NCBI RefSeq assembly: GCF_900101685.1
Contig: NZ_FMZZ01000001.1
Location: 1,082,342 to 1,146,341 of the forward strand
DNA from: Actinokineospora iranica
Lineage (GTDB): Bacteria > Actinomycetota > Actinomycetes > Mycobacteriales > Pseudonocardiaceae
Reading direction: 5' to 3'
DNA length: 64,000 bases
Shown here: positions 33,746 through 42,844 of the stretch, in pieces
Position numbering within the stretch: position 1 is the first letter of the stretch
Layout of the letters: each line of letters starts with the position of its first letter
Translations under genes and position numbers: made by a program
Notes under the pieces: generated by a model
The model's input: only the letters and a program-made list of their open reading frames with translations
Told to the model about the DNA's origin: nothing
Database searches by the model: none

Positions 33746-35332
33746 TCATTTCCGGGCGGTGAAAGCGATCGTGTGCCACCCGCTGGCGCCGTCGGGGATC
33801 GGTTCGGCTCGGTCGCTGGTCTGGGTGTGGCCGGTGCGGTCGGTGGCCCGGACCTCAAGCGTGTGCTGTCCCGCGGCGAGGTCGAACTCCGCGCGCCACA
33901 TGCGCCAGGTGTCGATGTTCACTTCCGTGCTCAACGTGGCGGGGCGCCAGGGACCGCCGTCGAGACGAACCTCCACCCGGTCGATTCCCCGGCGCTGCGC
34001 CCACGCCACCCCCGCCGCGACGAACCTGCCCGCGGGCACCTGCTCGAAGGCCCGGGGACGGTCGACGCGGGACATGGTCTTGATCGGGGCTCGGCGTGCC
34101 CAGTCGCGTTTGACCCAGTAGGCGTCGAAGTCGGCGAACGTGGTGAGTTCCGCGTCGACCAGCCACTTGGTGGCCGAGACGTACCCGTACAGGCCCGGCA
34201 CCACCATGCGCACCGGGAAGCCGTGCTCGATGGGCAGCGGCTCGCCGTTCATGCCGATGGCCAGCAGCGCGCCGCTGCCGGGCCGCATGATGTCCTCGAC
34301 CGGGGTCCCGCAGGTCCAGCCGTCCACACTGCCGGTCGCCAACTGGTCGGCGCCGGGCCGGATGCCCGCCTCGGCGAGGATGTCGGGCAGGGACACGCCG
34401 ATGAAGTCGGCGGTCGAGATATACGGCCCACCGACCTCATTGGACACGCAGCACAGGCTGATCGTCTTTTCCACCAACGGCTTGCTCAGCAGGTCGTCGT
34501 AGGTGAGCACCAGCTCGCGGTCGACCATGCCGTGGACGCGCAGGCGCCAGTCCCGCGCGGGCAGCCGGGGCACCGACAGCGCGGTGTCCACCCGGTAGAA
34601 CTCGGCGTTCGGGGTGATGAAGGCGGGGGTGCCGTCGCCGACGAAGTCCGCGCCCGCCGGAATGGGCGGCGCGGGCGTGCCAGGCCGGAGCCGGATCGCA
34701 CCGCGGGACGCCGCCACGTCGGCTCCGCCGCCGATGACGGTCCCGGCGACAGCGGCCGCGCCCGCGCCCGCGGCGGCCGCGGTGGAGGTGACCAGGAACC
34801 GACGGCGGCCCAGGCCGGGGACGGGCCAGTCAACCGGGCGAACCTGGGCGTCCGGCTCGGCGGTGAGCCGAGGCGCGCGGGTGTGCAGCCACCGGAAGAC
34901 GGCGACGCCGACGAGCAGGCTGGCCGACGGCGGGATCACCGCGAGCGGGCCGAGGGTGGGCCGGGCGAGCACCGCGGCGATCCCGAGCACGCCGAGCGCG
35001 GCCGCCAGGACCATGCCCGGCAGCGGGCCGCGCCGGGACAGCAGCCCCGCGATCACCGCCGCCGCGGCGATGACGACGGCCATGCCCGCCAGCAGGACGG
35101 CTTTGTCGTTCTCGCCGAACGCGCGGATCGCGAAGTCCTTCACCGGGTGCGGCGTGAGGTCGATCGCGGTGTTGCCGACCGCCAGCAGCGGCGAGGCGAA
35201 CGGGTCGATGAGCGCGGCGGCGAGGTGCCCGGCGGCCAGTGCCGCCGCCACCGCGACGATGCCGACGGCGGCGGCGGCCCACCGCGGCAGCCGCCGCGCC
35301 TCGGGATCGGTTTTCTGCCTGGGTGCGGTCAC
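33746..35332 (-). CDS. Membrane-anchored molybdopterin-dependent oxidoreductase (sulfite-oxidase family)
   Basis: Residues 1-135 form four membrane helices. A twin-arginine-like GRRRFLVTSTAAAA follows near 150, and the rest is an external sulfite-oxidase fold: the molybdenum-ligand cysteine lies in ISLCCVSNEVGGP, with SVDGWTCGTPVEDI, then the C-terminal Mo-co dimerisation domain (GIDRVEVRLDGGPWRPA). The natural substrate is not known. GTG at 35332 stands only 7 nt after the -10 box, so the transcript may be leaderless. It lies between rskA and the fasciclin gene, as in other actinobacterial SigK loci. Confidence 0.92.
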   Translation of the reverse strand: MTAPRQKTDPEARRLPRWAAAAVGIVAVAAALAAGHLAAALIDPFASPLLAVGNTAIDLTPHPVKDFAIRAFGENDKAVLLAGMAVVIAAAAVIAGLLSRRGPLPGMVLAAALGVLGIAAVLARPTLGPLAVIPPSASLLVGVAVFRWLHTRAPRLTAEPDAQVRPVDWPVPGLGRRRFLVTSTAAAAGAGAAAVAGTVIGGGADVAASRGAIRLRPGTPAPPIPAGADFVGDGTPAFITPNAEFYRVDTALSVPRLPARDWRLRVHGMVDRELVLTYDDLLSKPLVEKTISLCCVSNEVGGPYISTADFIGVSLPDILAEAGIRPGADQLATGSVDGWTCGTPVEDIMRPGSGALLAIGMNGEPLPIEHGFPVRMVVPGLYGYVSATKWLVDAELTTFADFDAYWVKRDWARRAPIKTMSRVDRPRAFEQVPAGRFVAAGVAWAQRRGIDRVEVRLDGGPWRPATLSTEVNIDTWRMWRAEFDLAAGQHTLEVRATDRTGHTQTSDRAEPIPDGASGWHTIAFTARK

Positions 35333-35338
35333 ACCCGG

Positions 35339-35366
35339 TATTCGGAGCCGACGCCGCCGCGGATTG
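35339..35366 (-). promoter_or_regulatory. Putative SigK promoter of the molybdoenzyme gene
   Basis: CAATCC (35361-35366) and CGAATA (35339-35344) on the minus strand are 16 nt apart. The -10 box ends 6 nt before the GTG start codon, placing the likely transcription start at or next to the codon itself. Confidence 0.68.
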
Positions 35367-35367
35367 C

Positions 35368-36177
35368 TCAGACCAAGGGAAGGACCACGACGGTCGGGGT
35401 CGTGGGCAGCACGGACCCCGCTCGCGGTTCGACGGTGAGGCCGACGGCTTCCCGGCCGGTGAAACCGCTCGCCAGCAGCGGACTGGGCTGCCCGTCGGCA
35501 GCGGAGAGCAGTCCGGCCGAACGCGGCCCGTCCGCGCCGATCAGCCACAGCTGGTAGGCGCGGTCCGCCGGCAGCCGCGGCAGTCCTTGGGCGAGGAACA
35601 GCACCTCCCCCTTGGCTGGTGAGGCGACGGCGGTTCCCGTGCCGCCCCCGGTCACCTCGCCGCGGACCAGTGTGGCGTCCGGCGCCGCCAGCAGCCGGGC
35701 TATCCGGGCGCTCTGGTCGTCGGCCTGCTCGATGGCCTGCAGGTGGCGCTCCATCCGGCGGTTGGCGTCCACGGCCTGGACCCCGAGCGCCACCGCGGCC
35801 GCGATACCCGCCGCCGCGGCGGCCGCCGCCACCCGACGCGGCCACCCGGCTTGGCGGGCGGACCGGCCGCGGTCGCCGCCGTCGGGGCGCCGATCGGTCC
35901 GCGGCGGACGCTGGCGAGTGCGCGCCACCGCGGCCAGCACCCGCGCGCGCAGCTCGGCAGGCGGCTCGACCGCGGCCGAGCCGCCCAGCAGCGCGCTGGT
36001 CTCGCGCAGTTCGTCGACCTCCCGCACGCAACTCGGGCAGCCCGCCAGGTGTTCCTCGAAGAGCAGGCGCTCGGCGTCGGAGACGGCGTCGAGCACGTAC
36101 GCGCCGATCAGCGTGTGGGCCTCGGCGGGCGTGGTCTCCTCGGGCACGGTGTCCTCGGGTGTGGTGTTCTCGGTCAT
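35368..36177 (-). CDS. rskA: Anti-sigma-K factor RskA
   Basis: RskA holds SigK inactive at the membrane until regulated proteolysis. The 269-residue protein has a cytosolic anti-sigma domain with the zinc motif HLAGCPSC (HxxxCxxC, about residues 43-50), one membrane helix (about 115-132) and an external RskA C-terminal domain (VLFLAQGLPRLPADRAYQLW). ATG at 36177 overlaps the sigK stop (ATGA). Confidence 0.94.
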   Translation of the reverse strand: MTENTTPEDTVPEETTPAEAHTLIGAYVLDAVSDAERLLFEEHLAGCPSCVREVDELRETSALLGGSAAVEPPAELRARVLAAVARTRQRPPRTDRRPDGGDRGRSARQAGWPRRVAAAAAAAGIAAAVALGVQAVDANRRMERHLQAIEQADDQSARIARLLAAPDATLVRGEVTGGGTGTAVASPAKGEVLFLAQGLPRLPADRAYQLWLIGADGPRSAGLLSAADGQPSPLLASGFTGREAVGLTVEPRAGSVLPTTPTVVVLPLV

Positions 36178-36764
36178 CGGGTCACCCCCAGGCAGTCGCG
36201 GAGCCGGATCAGCCCGTCGCGCATCCTGGTCTTCACGGTGCCCAGCGGGATGCCCAGCACGGAGGCGGTCTCGGCGTAGGTGTGGCCGCGGAAGTAGCTG
36301 AGCAGGATGGATTCCCGCTGCACCTCGGTCAGCGTCGTCAGGCACCGCTGGACCTGCCGCCGCTCGATCCGCGCGGCCACCTGCTCGCTGACCGCGTCGA
36401 ACGGCGTCTCGGCGTCGCGGCGGGCGGCGATGTCCTCCCGCCGGGTCGCGGCCTGCGCGGAGCGGACCCGGTCCACCGCCCGGCGGTGCGCCATCGTCAG
36501 CACCCAGGCCAGGGCGCTGCCCCGACCCGGGTCGTAGCGGCCCGCGGTGCGCCACACCTCGACCAGCACCTCCTGGGTGACTTCCTCGGACTGCGCGTGA
36601 TCGCGCAGGACCCGCAGGACCAGGCCCAGCACCTTGCCCGCCACCGCGTCGTACAGCCGCTCGAACGCCGTCTCGTCGCCGCGCGCCACCCGGCACAGCA
36701 ACTCCTCCGCCGAGACCTCGTCCGCTGCGGCCACGGACCGCAGCTTGCGCTCCCGCCCTGCCAT
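36174..36764 (-). CDS. sigK: ECF RNA polymerase sigma factor SigK
   Basis: The 196-residue sigma factor has region 2 (AFERLYDAVAGKVLGLVLRV, SEEVTQEVLVEVWRTAGRYD) and region 4 (LTEVQRESILLSYFRGHTYA, LGIPLGTVKTRMRDGLIRLR). I chose ATG at 36764, which has AGAGG 7 nt upstream, over ATG at 36797. A promoter of the same type as those of its neighbours precedes the gene, so it is probably autoregulated. The regulon inside the window is sigK-rskA, the molybdoenzyme and the fasciclin gene. Confidence 0.94.
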   Translation of the reverse strand: MAGRERKLRSVAAADEVSAEELLCRVARGDETAFERLYDAVAGKVLGLVLRVLRDHAQSEEVTQEVLVEVWRTAGRYDPGRGSALAWVLTMAHRRAVDRVRSAQAATRREDIAARRDAETPFDAVSEQVAARIERRQVQRCLTTLTEVQRESILLSYFRGHTYAETASVLGIPLGTVKTRMRDGLIRLRDCLGVTR

Positions 36765-36811
36765 CCCGTTCCTCTCTGCCCCGTCGACGACCGACATGCG
36801 TCGTCGCTGGT

Positions 36812-36839
36812 GCTTCGGAGCCGGTCGCGGCCCGGATTG
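36812..36839 (-). promoter_or_regulatory. Putative autoregulatory SigK promoter of sigK
   Basis: CAATCC (36834-36839) and CGAAGC (36812-36817) on the minus strand are 16 nt apart. The -35 box and spacing equal those before the molybdoenzyme and fasciclin genes; the -10 keeps CGAA. Confidence 0.62.
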
Positions 36840-36915
36840 GCCGCCTTCGGCAAGGGGCGCAGAACCCGGGGCGCGCCAGGTCGCAGTCAGCTGAGGCCGC
36901 GGCGGCGTGGCGAGG

Positions 36916-37296
36916 TCAGACTGGGTCGATGCGGGCCTTGAGCAGGCAGAACTCGTTGCCTTCCGGGTCGGCCAGGACGTGCCAGGACTCCTGTCCGGTC
37001 TGGCCGACGTCGGCCCTGCGCGCGCCGAGCTTCAGGAGGCGTTCGAGTTCGGCGTCCTGATCGCGGTCGGTCGCGTTGACGTCGATGTGCAGCCGGGGCT
37101 TCGCCTGCTCCGGCTCATCCGTTCGGCTGAGGATGATCGTCGGCTGCGGGCCGCCGAACCCTTCGCGCGGCCCGATCTCCACCGAGCCGTCGTCCTCGCG
37201 GTCGAGCACCACGAAGTCCAGGACCGCGCACCAGAAGCGCGCCAGCGCCTCCGGGTCGCGGCAACTGAGCACAAGCTCACTGATCCGACACGCCAT
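36916..37296 (-). CDS. VOC-family (glyoxalase-like) protein
   Basis: The 126-residue protein has a paired beta-alpha-beta-beta-beta VOC fold: ISELVLSCRDPEALARFWCA, KPRLHIDVNATDRD and the C-terminal WHVLADPEGNEFCLL. It is one of the many small VOC proteins without assigned substrate. It lies between sigK and the esterase genes, on the opposite strand to the latter. Confidence 0.88.
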   Translation of the reverse strand: MACRISELVLSCRDPEALARFWCAVLDFVVLDREDDGSVEIGPREGFGGPQPTIILSRTDEPEQAKPRLHIDVNATDRDQDAELERLLKLGARRADVGQTGQESWHVLADPEGNEFCLLKARIDPV

Positions 37297-37492
37297 GGGC
37301 GAAACCTAGCGGCGGGCCGGTGTCCGCGCCAGCGGCCAGGGGTCGCCGGGGCGGCAGCGGCGACTGTTTTCCCTGGTGGCGGGGCCCGGCCAGAAATGGC
37401 CGGTGCCGTGGCCTGGCAGCGGCGCCCGCTGATCCGAATGCTCGGCTGACGTCAGGTCCGCCCGCCCGGTGCGGGCGACACAAGGGGGACAT

Positions 37493-38557
37493 ATGAAGAG
37501 ACTTCACAGAATCCGCTGGGCGCTGCTCGGCGGCCTCGTGGTCGCGCTGACGGCCGTCGTACCCGCCGCGCACGCCGACACCGCGCCGCCGCCACTGGCC
37601 GACGGCTTCGGGCTCCAGGTGGTCCGCCAGCCGGTGTGGGCGGACAGCCAGCGGACGTTCGCGTTCAGCGTGCGCACGGCCGAGGTGCCCGAGTTCACGG
37701 TGCTGCCGGGCCAGGTCTCGGGCGAGCACGTGATCTTGGTGACCCTCCCGGAGGGCTACGACGGGGTCACCCGGTACCCGGTGCACTACACCCTCCACGG
37801 CGGCGGGGACATCCCGAACAGCCTCCGCCAGAAGGAGATCGTCGAGCGGGCCACCGCGGGCGTCCCGGTGATCACCGTGACCCCCAACGGCGGCGGCCGC
37901 AGTTGGTACTCCAACTGGGTGAACCCAGGCGGGCTGGGCAAGCAGAACTGGGAGAACTTCCACCTCGACCAGGTGATCCCGTTCATCGACGCCAACCTCC
38001 GCACCATCCCCGCCAAGGAAGGCCGGGCCATCTCGGGCCACTCGATGGGCGGCTTCGGCGCCTTCCACTACGCCGAGCACCGGCCCGACCTGTTCGGCTA
38101 CGTCGGCAGCTTCTCCGGCGGGCTGGACCTGCTCAACCAGAAACTGCGCGCCGCTGTCGTGGGCACCACGCAGCTCGCCTCGTACGGCACGCCGACCGTC
38201 GACCCGGCCGCGATCTTCGGCCCGCCGGTCTGGCCGCTCGACGGGGTATGGAACGCGCAGAGCCCGGCGCAGCACGTCGCGCCGCTGCGCGGCATGGGGG
38301 TGGCGATCTACACCGGCGACGGCACCAACCCCGCCGCCGACCGGGTGCTGGCCGAGGTGGAGGTCGGGGCCGTGGAAACCGCCATCGTGACCTCGCGGTT
38401 CCTGACCAGCGCGGGTATCGCGCACGAGTTCGTCAACTACCGCGGCGGCGAGCAGTGGGCGCCCGGGTGCCTGGGCGAGCACAACAACCAAGCGTGCCTG
38501 CAAGCGGACATGGACCACTTCGTGTCGCTGATCATGGCCCGCCTCCAGCACCCCTGA
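37493..38557 (+). CDS. Secreted alpha/beta-hydrolase, esterase-D/feruloyl-esterase-like
   Basis: The signal peptide ends near AHA-D (residue 29). The 354-residue protein has YPVHYTLHGGGDIP for the oxyanion region, the nucleophile elbow GHSMGGFGAFHYAEH, and a C-terminal His in GCLGEHNNQA or DMDHFVSL. The fold is of the esterase-D/antigen-85 type, acting on esters of polysaccharides or lipids outside the cell. ATG at 37493 has AAGGGGG upstream. It is a paralogue of the next gene; 27 bp separate them. Confidence 0.88.
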   Translation: MKRLHRIRWALLGGLVVALTAVVPAAHADTAPPPLADGFGLQVVRQPVWADSQRTFAFSVRTAEVPEFTVLPGQVSGEHVILVTLPEGYDGVTRYPVHYTLHGGGDIPNSLRQKEIVERATAGVPVITVTPNGGGRSWYSNWVNPGGLGKQNWENFHLDQVIPFIDANLRTIPAKEGRAISGHSMGGFGAFHYAEHRPDLFGYVGSFSGGLDLLNQKLRAAVVGTTQLASYGTPTVDPAAIFGPPVWPLDGVWNAQSPAQHVAPLRGMGVAIYTGDGTNPAADRVLAEVEVGAVETAIVTSRFLTSAGIAHEFVNYRGGEQWAPGCLGEHNNQACLQADMDHFVSLIMARLQHP

Positions 38558-38584
38558 TCCCGGATTTCCGCGAAAGGAACACCC

Positions 38585-39553
38585 ATGAAACGACGTGGCG
38601 CGATCACGCTTGTGCTCGCCCTGTTCGCCACCCTGGTCGCCGCGCTGACGACGACGTCGACCGCAGCGGCAGCCCCGCCGAACTTCTTCTCCGCGCACGG
38701 AATCGAAGTGCGCAATGTCATGCGAACCACGGACCGCACCTATGTGGTCAACATCCACACGAACTCGATCGACACCCGGGCCCTGGGCTGGCAGTTCCAC
38801 GACGTGGTCGTCACGCTGCCCTCGGGCTACAACCCGAACCTCGCCTACCCGGTGCTGTACCTGTTCCACGGGCGTGGGCAGGGGCCGGGCGCCTGGCACA
38901 ACGAGGCGCGCATCGAGGAGGTCACGCACGGGTACCCGATCATCACCATCGCGGCCGAGGCTGGCCTGGCGGGCTGGGCCGCGAACTGGGTCAACCAGTC
39001 CGCGGGCGCGCAACAGTGGGACCGGTTCCACCTGGACGAGCTGATCCCGTGGGTGGACGAGAACCTCAACACGATCCGAGCCCGTGAGGGCCGCGCCATC
39101 GCGGGCTTCTCCATGGGCGGCTTCACCGCGATCCGGCACGCGACGCACCGGCCGTGGCTGTTCCGGATGGCGATCGGCATGTCCGGCGGCTACCACCTGG
39201 AGGACCCGCGGATGCGCACCGCGGTGACCGGTTCGATGCAGCTGCACAACTTCCCGCTGGACGGGCCGTTCGGGGCGCCGTGGGACGGGTCGTGGGGCTT
39301 CAACAACCCGTGGCACCGGGTCAGCGGCCTCGGCGGCGTGCACACCGTGCTGTACGCGGGCACCCGGCACGACGACCCGCTTGAGGCGCAGGCGCACCGG
39401 CTGACCTACGAGTTCCACCAGCACCTGCTGGGCAGCGGGATCGGCAACAGCTGGATGGTCGAGTACGACTGCGGCCACTGGATCGACTGCGTGGCGCGCA
39501 ACGGAATCGGCCATGAGCTTCCGACGATGATGAACGTTCTCTGGCACCCGTGA
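38585..39553 (+). CDS. Secreted alpha/beta-hydrolase, second esterase paralogue
   Basis: The 322-residue protein has a signal peptide (cleavage near AAA-PP, residue 30) and the same architecture as its upstream neighbour: YPVLYLFHGRGQGPGAWHNE, WVDENLNTIRAREGRAIAGF and SMGGFTAIRHATHRP with the nucleophile serine. A C-terminal CGHWIDC segment supplies the histidine and two cysteines. AAAGGA precedes ATG. Tandem duplication is likely. A perfect hairpin follows 18 bp downstream. Confidence 0.88.
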   Translation: MKRRGAITLVLALFATLVAALTTTSTAAAAPPNFFSAHGIEVRNVMRTTDRTYVVNIHTNSIDTRALGWQFHDVVVTLPSGYNPNLAYPVLYLFHGRGQGPGAWHNEARIEEVTHGYPIITIAAEAGLAGWAANWVNQSAGAQQWDRFHLDELIPWVDENLNTIRAREGRAIAGFSMGGFTAIRHATHRPWLFRMAIGMSGGYHLEDPRMRTAVTGSMQLHNFPLDGPFGAPWDGSWGFNNPWHRVSGLGGVHTVLYAGTRHDDPLEAQAHRLTYEFHQHLLGSGIGNSWMVEYDCGHWIDCVARNGIGHELPTMMNVLWHP

Positions 39554-39570
39554 CAATTTTCCTTCCGACC

Positions 39571-39599
39571 GGCGGCGTTCCGCGACGCGGAACGCCGCC
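39571..39599 (+). terminator. Perfect 13-bp hairpin before the lectin-tailed hydrolase genes
   Basis: ggcggcgttccgc (39571-39583) and gcggaacgccgcc (39587-39599) pair fully around a 3-nt loop. It lies 18 bp after the esterase stop and only 18 bp before the next start codon. It may terminate the esterase transcript, or act as a processing or attenuation element between the two parts of the cluster. Confidence 0.65.
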
Positions 39600-39617
39600 T
39601 TCACCTCTGGGGTAAAA

Positions 39618-41189
39618 ATGAGACTCCGAATCACCCGACGCGTGCGGTCTCGCGCCGCACGCCCGGTTTCCGCGCTGCTGGCGGTGGTGCTCGGCCTGGC
39701 TGGCCTCACCGTCGCCGCCGCGCCCACCGCGACCGCGGAGTCCGCTGTGGACGGACCGATCACCCGCGCCGAGATCCTCAGCCGGGCCGAGTTCTGGGTG
39801 GACCAGAACGTCCCCTACGACATGGGCGGCAAGCACCCGGACCCGCAGGGCAAGTTCTACCGGACGGACTGCTCCGGCTTCGTGTCCATGGCGCTGCACC
39901 TGTCCTGGTCCCCCAACACGGTGAGCCTGCCCGACTTCCTCGACCCGATCGGCTGGGAGGACCTGCGCCCCGGCGACGTCGTGGGCACCCTCGGCGCTGG
40001 CACCGGCGGCGACGCCGGGCACGTGGTGCTGTTCACCGGCTGGGCCAACGCCGGGCACACCCGCTTCTCGACCATGGAGGAGATGGGCGGCGCGGGCGCG
40101 GTCCGCTACGAGCGGCCGATCAACTACACCACCAGCGGCGGGCAGTTCACCGCGAAGCCCTACCGCTACAAGAAAGTCATCGACGCAGCACCTAGTGTCG
40201 GCGCGTTTCCGGCCGAGTCGGGCCGGGTCGTCTCGGCCCGGTCCGCGGACGGCAGGCTTGAGGTCTTCGCGGCCGGGGCGGACGGCGTGCACCACGCCTG
40301 GCAGACCCAGGTGAACGGCGGCTGGTCGCACTGGGAGTTCGCGGGCGGGCCGCGCGGGGCGGAACTGGCCATCGCGCCGAACGCGGACGGGCGGCTGGAA
40401 CTGCTCGCGATCAACGGCGACATTTTCCAGCACATGTACCAGACCGGCCCCTCCGGCGGCTGGTCCGGCTGGTCGGACTTCGGCGGCGGCGGGCGCGACA
40501 TCGCCGCTGGCGCCAACGCGGACGGCCGGATCGAGGTGTTCGCCTCCGGACCGGTCGGGGTGTTCCACCGGTACCAGACCGCGGTCAACGGCGGCTGGTC
40601 CGGCTGGGAGCCCACCGGCGGCGGCCCCGCCTTCGCCCGCCTGGAGATGGAGAAGGCCCGTGACGGCCGCCTGGAAGTGTTCGCGCTCAACGGAGACGTG
40701 TTCGAGCACCAGTACCAGACCGGGGTCAACGGCGGCTGGTCGGCGTGGGAGAACTTCGGCGGCGGCGGACACGACCTGACGGTCGACCACAACGCGGACG
40801 GCCGAGTGGAGGTGTTCGCGTCCGGCCCGGTCGGCGTGTTCCACCGCTACCAGACCAACCCCACCTCGTGGTCGGGTTGGGAACGCACGGGCGGCCCCGC
40901 CAACGCGCAACTCACCAGTGAGCGCACCGCGGACGGGCGGGTCGAGGTCTTCGCCATCAACGGCGAGGTGGCCCAACACGCCTGGCAGACCGGGATCAAC
41001 GCCCCGTACAGCGACTGGGCCGACTTCGGCGCAGGCGGCGCGGAGATCACCGCGGCCACCAACGCCGACGGGCGGCTGGAGGTGTTCGCCACCAGCGGCG
41101 CGGGCGTCTTCCACCGGTGGCAGAACGGTTTCGCCACCTGGTCCGACTGGTTCTGGGTCAGCGGCACGGCGGGACCGGCGGTCCAGTGA
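39618..41189 (+). CDS. Secreted NlpC/P60-like peptidase with PLL-type lectin propeller
   Basis: The signal peptide ends near TATA-ES (residue 40). Residues 45-185 form an NlpC/P60- or CHAP-like cysteine peptidase domain with TDCSGF (Cys85) and [10 protein letters not shown] (His135), which would cut peptidoglycan stems or amides. Residues 203-523 consist of about seven repeats of 45-50 residues with consensus [27 protein letters not shown], as in PLL-like fucose-binding beta-propellers. The tail is shared with the next two genes, which have different catalytic heads. Confidence 0.88.
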   Translation: MRLRITRRVRSRAARPVSALLAVVLGLAGLTVAAAPTATAESAVDGPITRAEILSRAEFWVDQNVPYDMGGKHPDPQGKFYRTDCSGFVSMALHLSWSPNTVSLPDFLDPIGWEDLRPGDVVGTLGAGTGGDAGHVVLFTGWANAGHTRFSTMEEMGGAGAVRYERPINYTTSGGQFTAKPYRYKKVIDAAPSVGAFPAESGRVVSARSADGRLEVFAAGADGVHHAWQTQVNGGWSHWEFAGGPRGAELAIAPNADGRLELLAINGDIFQHMYQTGPSGGWSGWSDFGGGGRDIAAGANADGRIEVFASGPVGVFHRYQTAVNGGWSGWEPTGGGPAFARLEMEKARDGRLEVFALNGDVFEHQYQTGVNGGWSAWENFGGGGHDLTVDHNADGRVEVFASGPVGVFHRYQTNPTSWSGWERTGGPANAQLTSERTADGRVEVFAINGEVAQHAWQTGINAPYSDWADFGAGGAEITAATNADGRLEVFATSGAGVFHRWQNGFATWSDWFWVSGTAGPAVQ

Positions 41190-41209
41190 GACGACAAGGG
41201 GGAAACACC

Positions 41210-42844
41210 ATGGGCTCCACCAGAGGCGCCTTAGCCAGATCCGGTGTCGTCGGGGGGATCGCGGTGACCATCACGGCGCTCGCCGCGTCGGTCGCGATGG
41301 CGGCGCCCACCGCGCCGCCGGAGGACCCGGAACTGGCGCCGCGGAGCGTGTCCGCCCGGATCGCCACTCTTCCCTGCGACCCAGCCGGTCCGTCCACATC
41401 GGACGCCCAGCTCGCAGGCGAGCTGAATCCGCGGCTGCGCAACACCATGGCGGGCTATCTCGACGCCTACCGCATGTCCTGCGCCCGGGTTGTCGTCCAG
41501 GCGGTCCGCGACCGCGGGCTGAACCCCAAGGCCGCGGCCATCGCGATCTCCACGACGATCGTCGAGTCCACGATCAGGAACTACGCCGAGGCTGTCGACT
41601 ACGACTCGCTCGGGCTGTTCCAGCAGCGGCCGAGCATGGGCTGGTGCGAGCCCGCGCAGTGCGTCGACCCGGTCTACGCCACGAACAGCTTCCTCGACGG
41701 CATGGAGCGGGAGTTCCCCGGCGGGTCGTGGAACACCGAGTCCATCGGCCGGGTCGCCGGGCAGGTCCAGAAAAACCTCGAGTCGGAACGCTACCGGTAC
41801 GAGGTGGAGGCGGGCGACGCGGTGATCATCGCCGACGCGCTGTGGAACGGGTCCCGCCGCGGGGCGCATCCGCACCCCAGCGGCCGGGTGGTGTCGGCGC
41901 GGTCGGCCGATGGCCGGCTGGAGGTGTTCGCCGCGGGCGCGGACGGCGTCTCACACGCGTGGCAGACGGCGGTGAACGGCGGCTGGTCGGAATGGGAGTT
42001 CGTGGGCGGCCCGCGCGACGCCCAGTTGGCGATCACGGCCAACAAGGACGGCCGCCTGGAGCTGTTCGCGTTGTCCGGGAACACTTTCGACCACATGTGG
42101 CAGAACGCGCCCAGCGCCGGGTGGTCCGGGTGGGCGAACTTCGGCGGCGGCGGATACCGCGTTGCGGTCGGCAACAACGCCGACGGGCGCGTCGAAGTGT
42201 TCGCCTCCAACCTCAATGGCGTTTTCCACAAGTGGCAGACCGGCCCGGCGACCTGGTCCGGCTGGGCGGGCACCGGTGGGCCCGCGAACTCGCGGCTGGC
42301 CATGGAGGCCGCGCCGGACGGCAGGCTGGAAGTGTTCGCGTTGTCCGACACCACGTTCGGCCACCTGTTCCAGACCGCGGTCAACGGCGGCTGGTCGGCG
42401 TGGGAGGACTTCGGCGGCGGCGGGCACGATCTCGCGGTCAGCCACAACGCCGACGGCAGGCTGGAAGTGTTCGCCTCCGGCCCGGTGGGCGTGTTCCACC
42501 GGTGGCAGCCCGAACCGACGTCGTGGTCAGGCTGGGAGGGCACGGCCGGTCCCGCCAACGCGGAGCTGACCAGCGCCCGCACGGTCGACGCCCGGGTGGA
42601 GGTCTTCGCCATCAACGCGGACACCGCCGCGCACATCTGGCAGACCAACCGCAACGCGCCCTACTCGTCGTGGGAGACCTTCGGCACCGGCGGCGCGGAG
42701 ATCGCCGCGGGCGGCAACGCCGACGGCCGCGTCGAGGTGTTCGGCGCGGGCAACGCCGGGGTCTTCCACAAGTGGCAGACCGGTTTCACCACCTGGTCGA
42801 ACTGGATTTGGCTCAACAGCACGGCGGGGCCGGCGATCCGATGA
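41210..42844 (+). CDS. Secreted lysozyme-like protein with PLL-type lectin propeller
   Basis: A signal peptide (cleavage near AMA-AP, residue 31) is followed by a lysozyme-like/transglycosylase domain (about 70-215) with a candidate catalytic Glu119 in [10 protein letters not shown] and the hallmark [14 protein letters not shown]. Residues 225-544 are the same propeller repeat region as in the upstream gene ([20 protein letters not shown]). ATG at 41210 has AAGGGGG upstream. The stop overlaps the next start (ATGA). Confidence 0.87.
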   Translation: MGSTRGALARSGVVGGIAVTITALAASVAMAAPTAPPEDPELAPRSVSARIATLPCDPAGPSTSDAQLAGELNPRLRNTMAGYLDAYRMSCARVVVQAVRDRGLNPKAAAIAISTTIVESTIRNYAEAVDYDSLGLFQQRPSMGWCEPAQCVDPVYATNSFLDGMEREFPGGSWNTESIGRVAGQVQKNLESERYRYEVEAGDAVIIADALWNGSRRGAHPHPSGRVVSARSADGRLEVFAAGADGVSHAWQTAVNGGWSEWEFVGGPRDAQLAITANKDGRLELFALSGNTFDHMWQNAPSAGWSGWANFGGGGYRVAVGNNADGRVEVFASNLNGVFHKWQTGPATWSGWAGTGGPANSRLAMEAAPDGRLEVFALSDTTFGHLFQTAVNGGWSAWEDFGGGGHDLAVSHNADGRLEVFASGPVGVFHRWQPEPTSWSGWEGTAGPANAELTSARTVDARVEVFAINADTAAHIWQTNRNAPYSSWETFGTGGAEIAAGGNADGRVEVFGAGNAGVFHKWQTGFTTWSNWIWLNSTAGPAIR

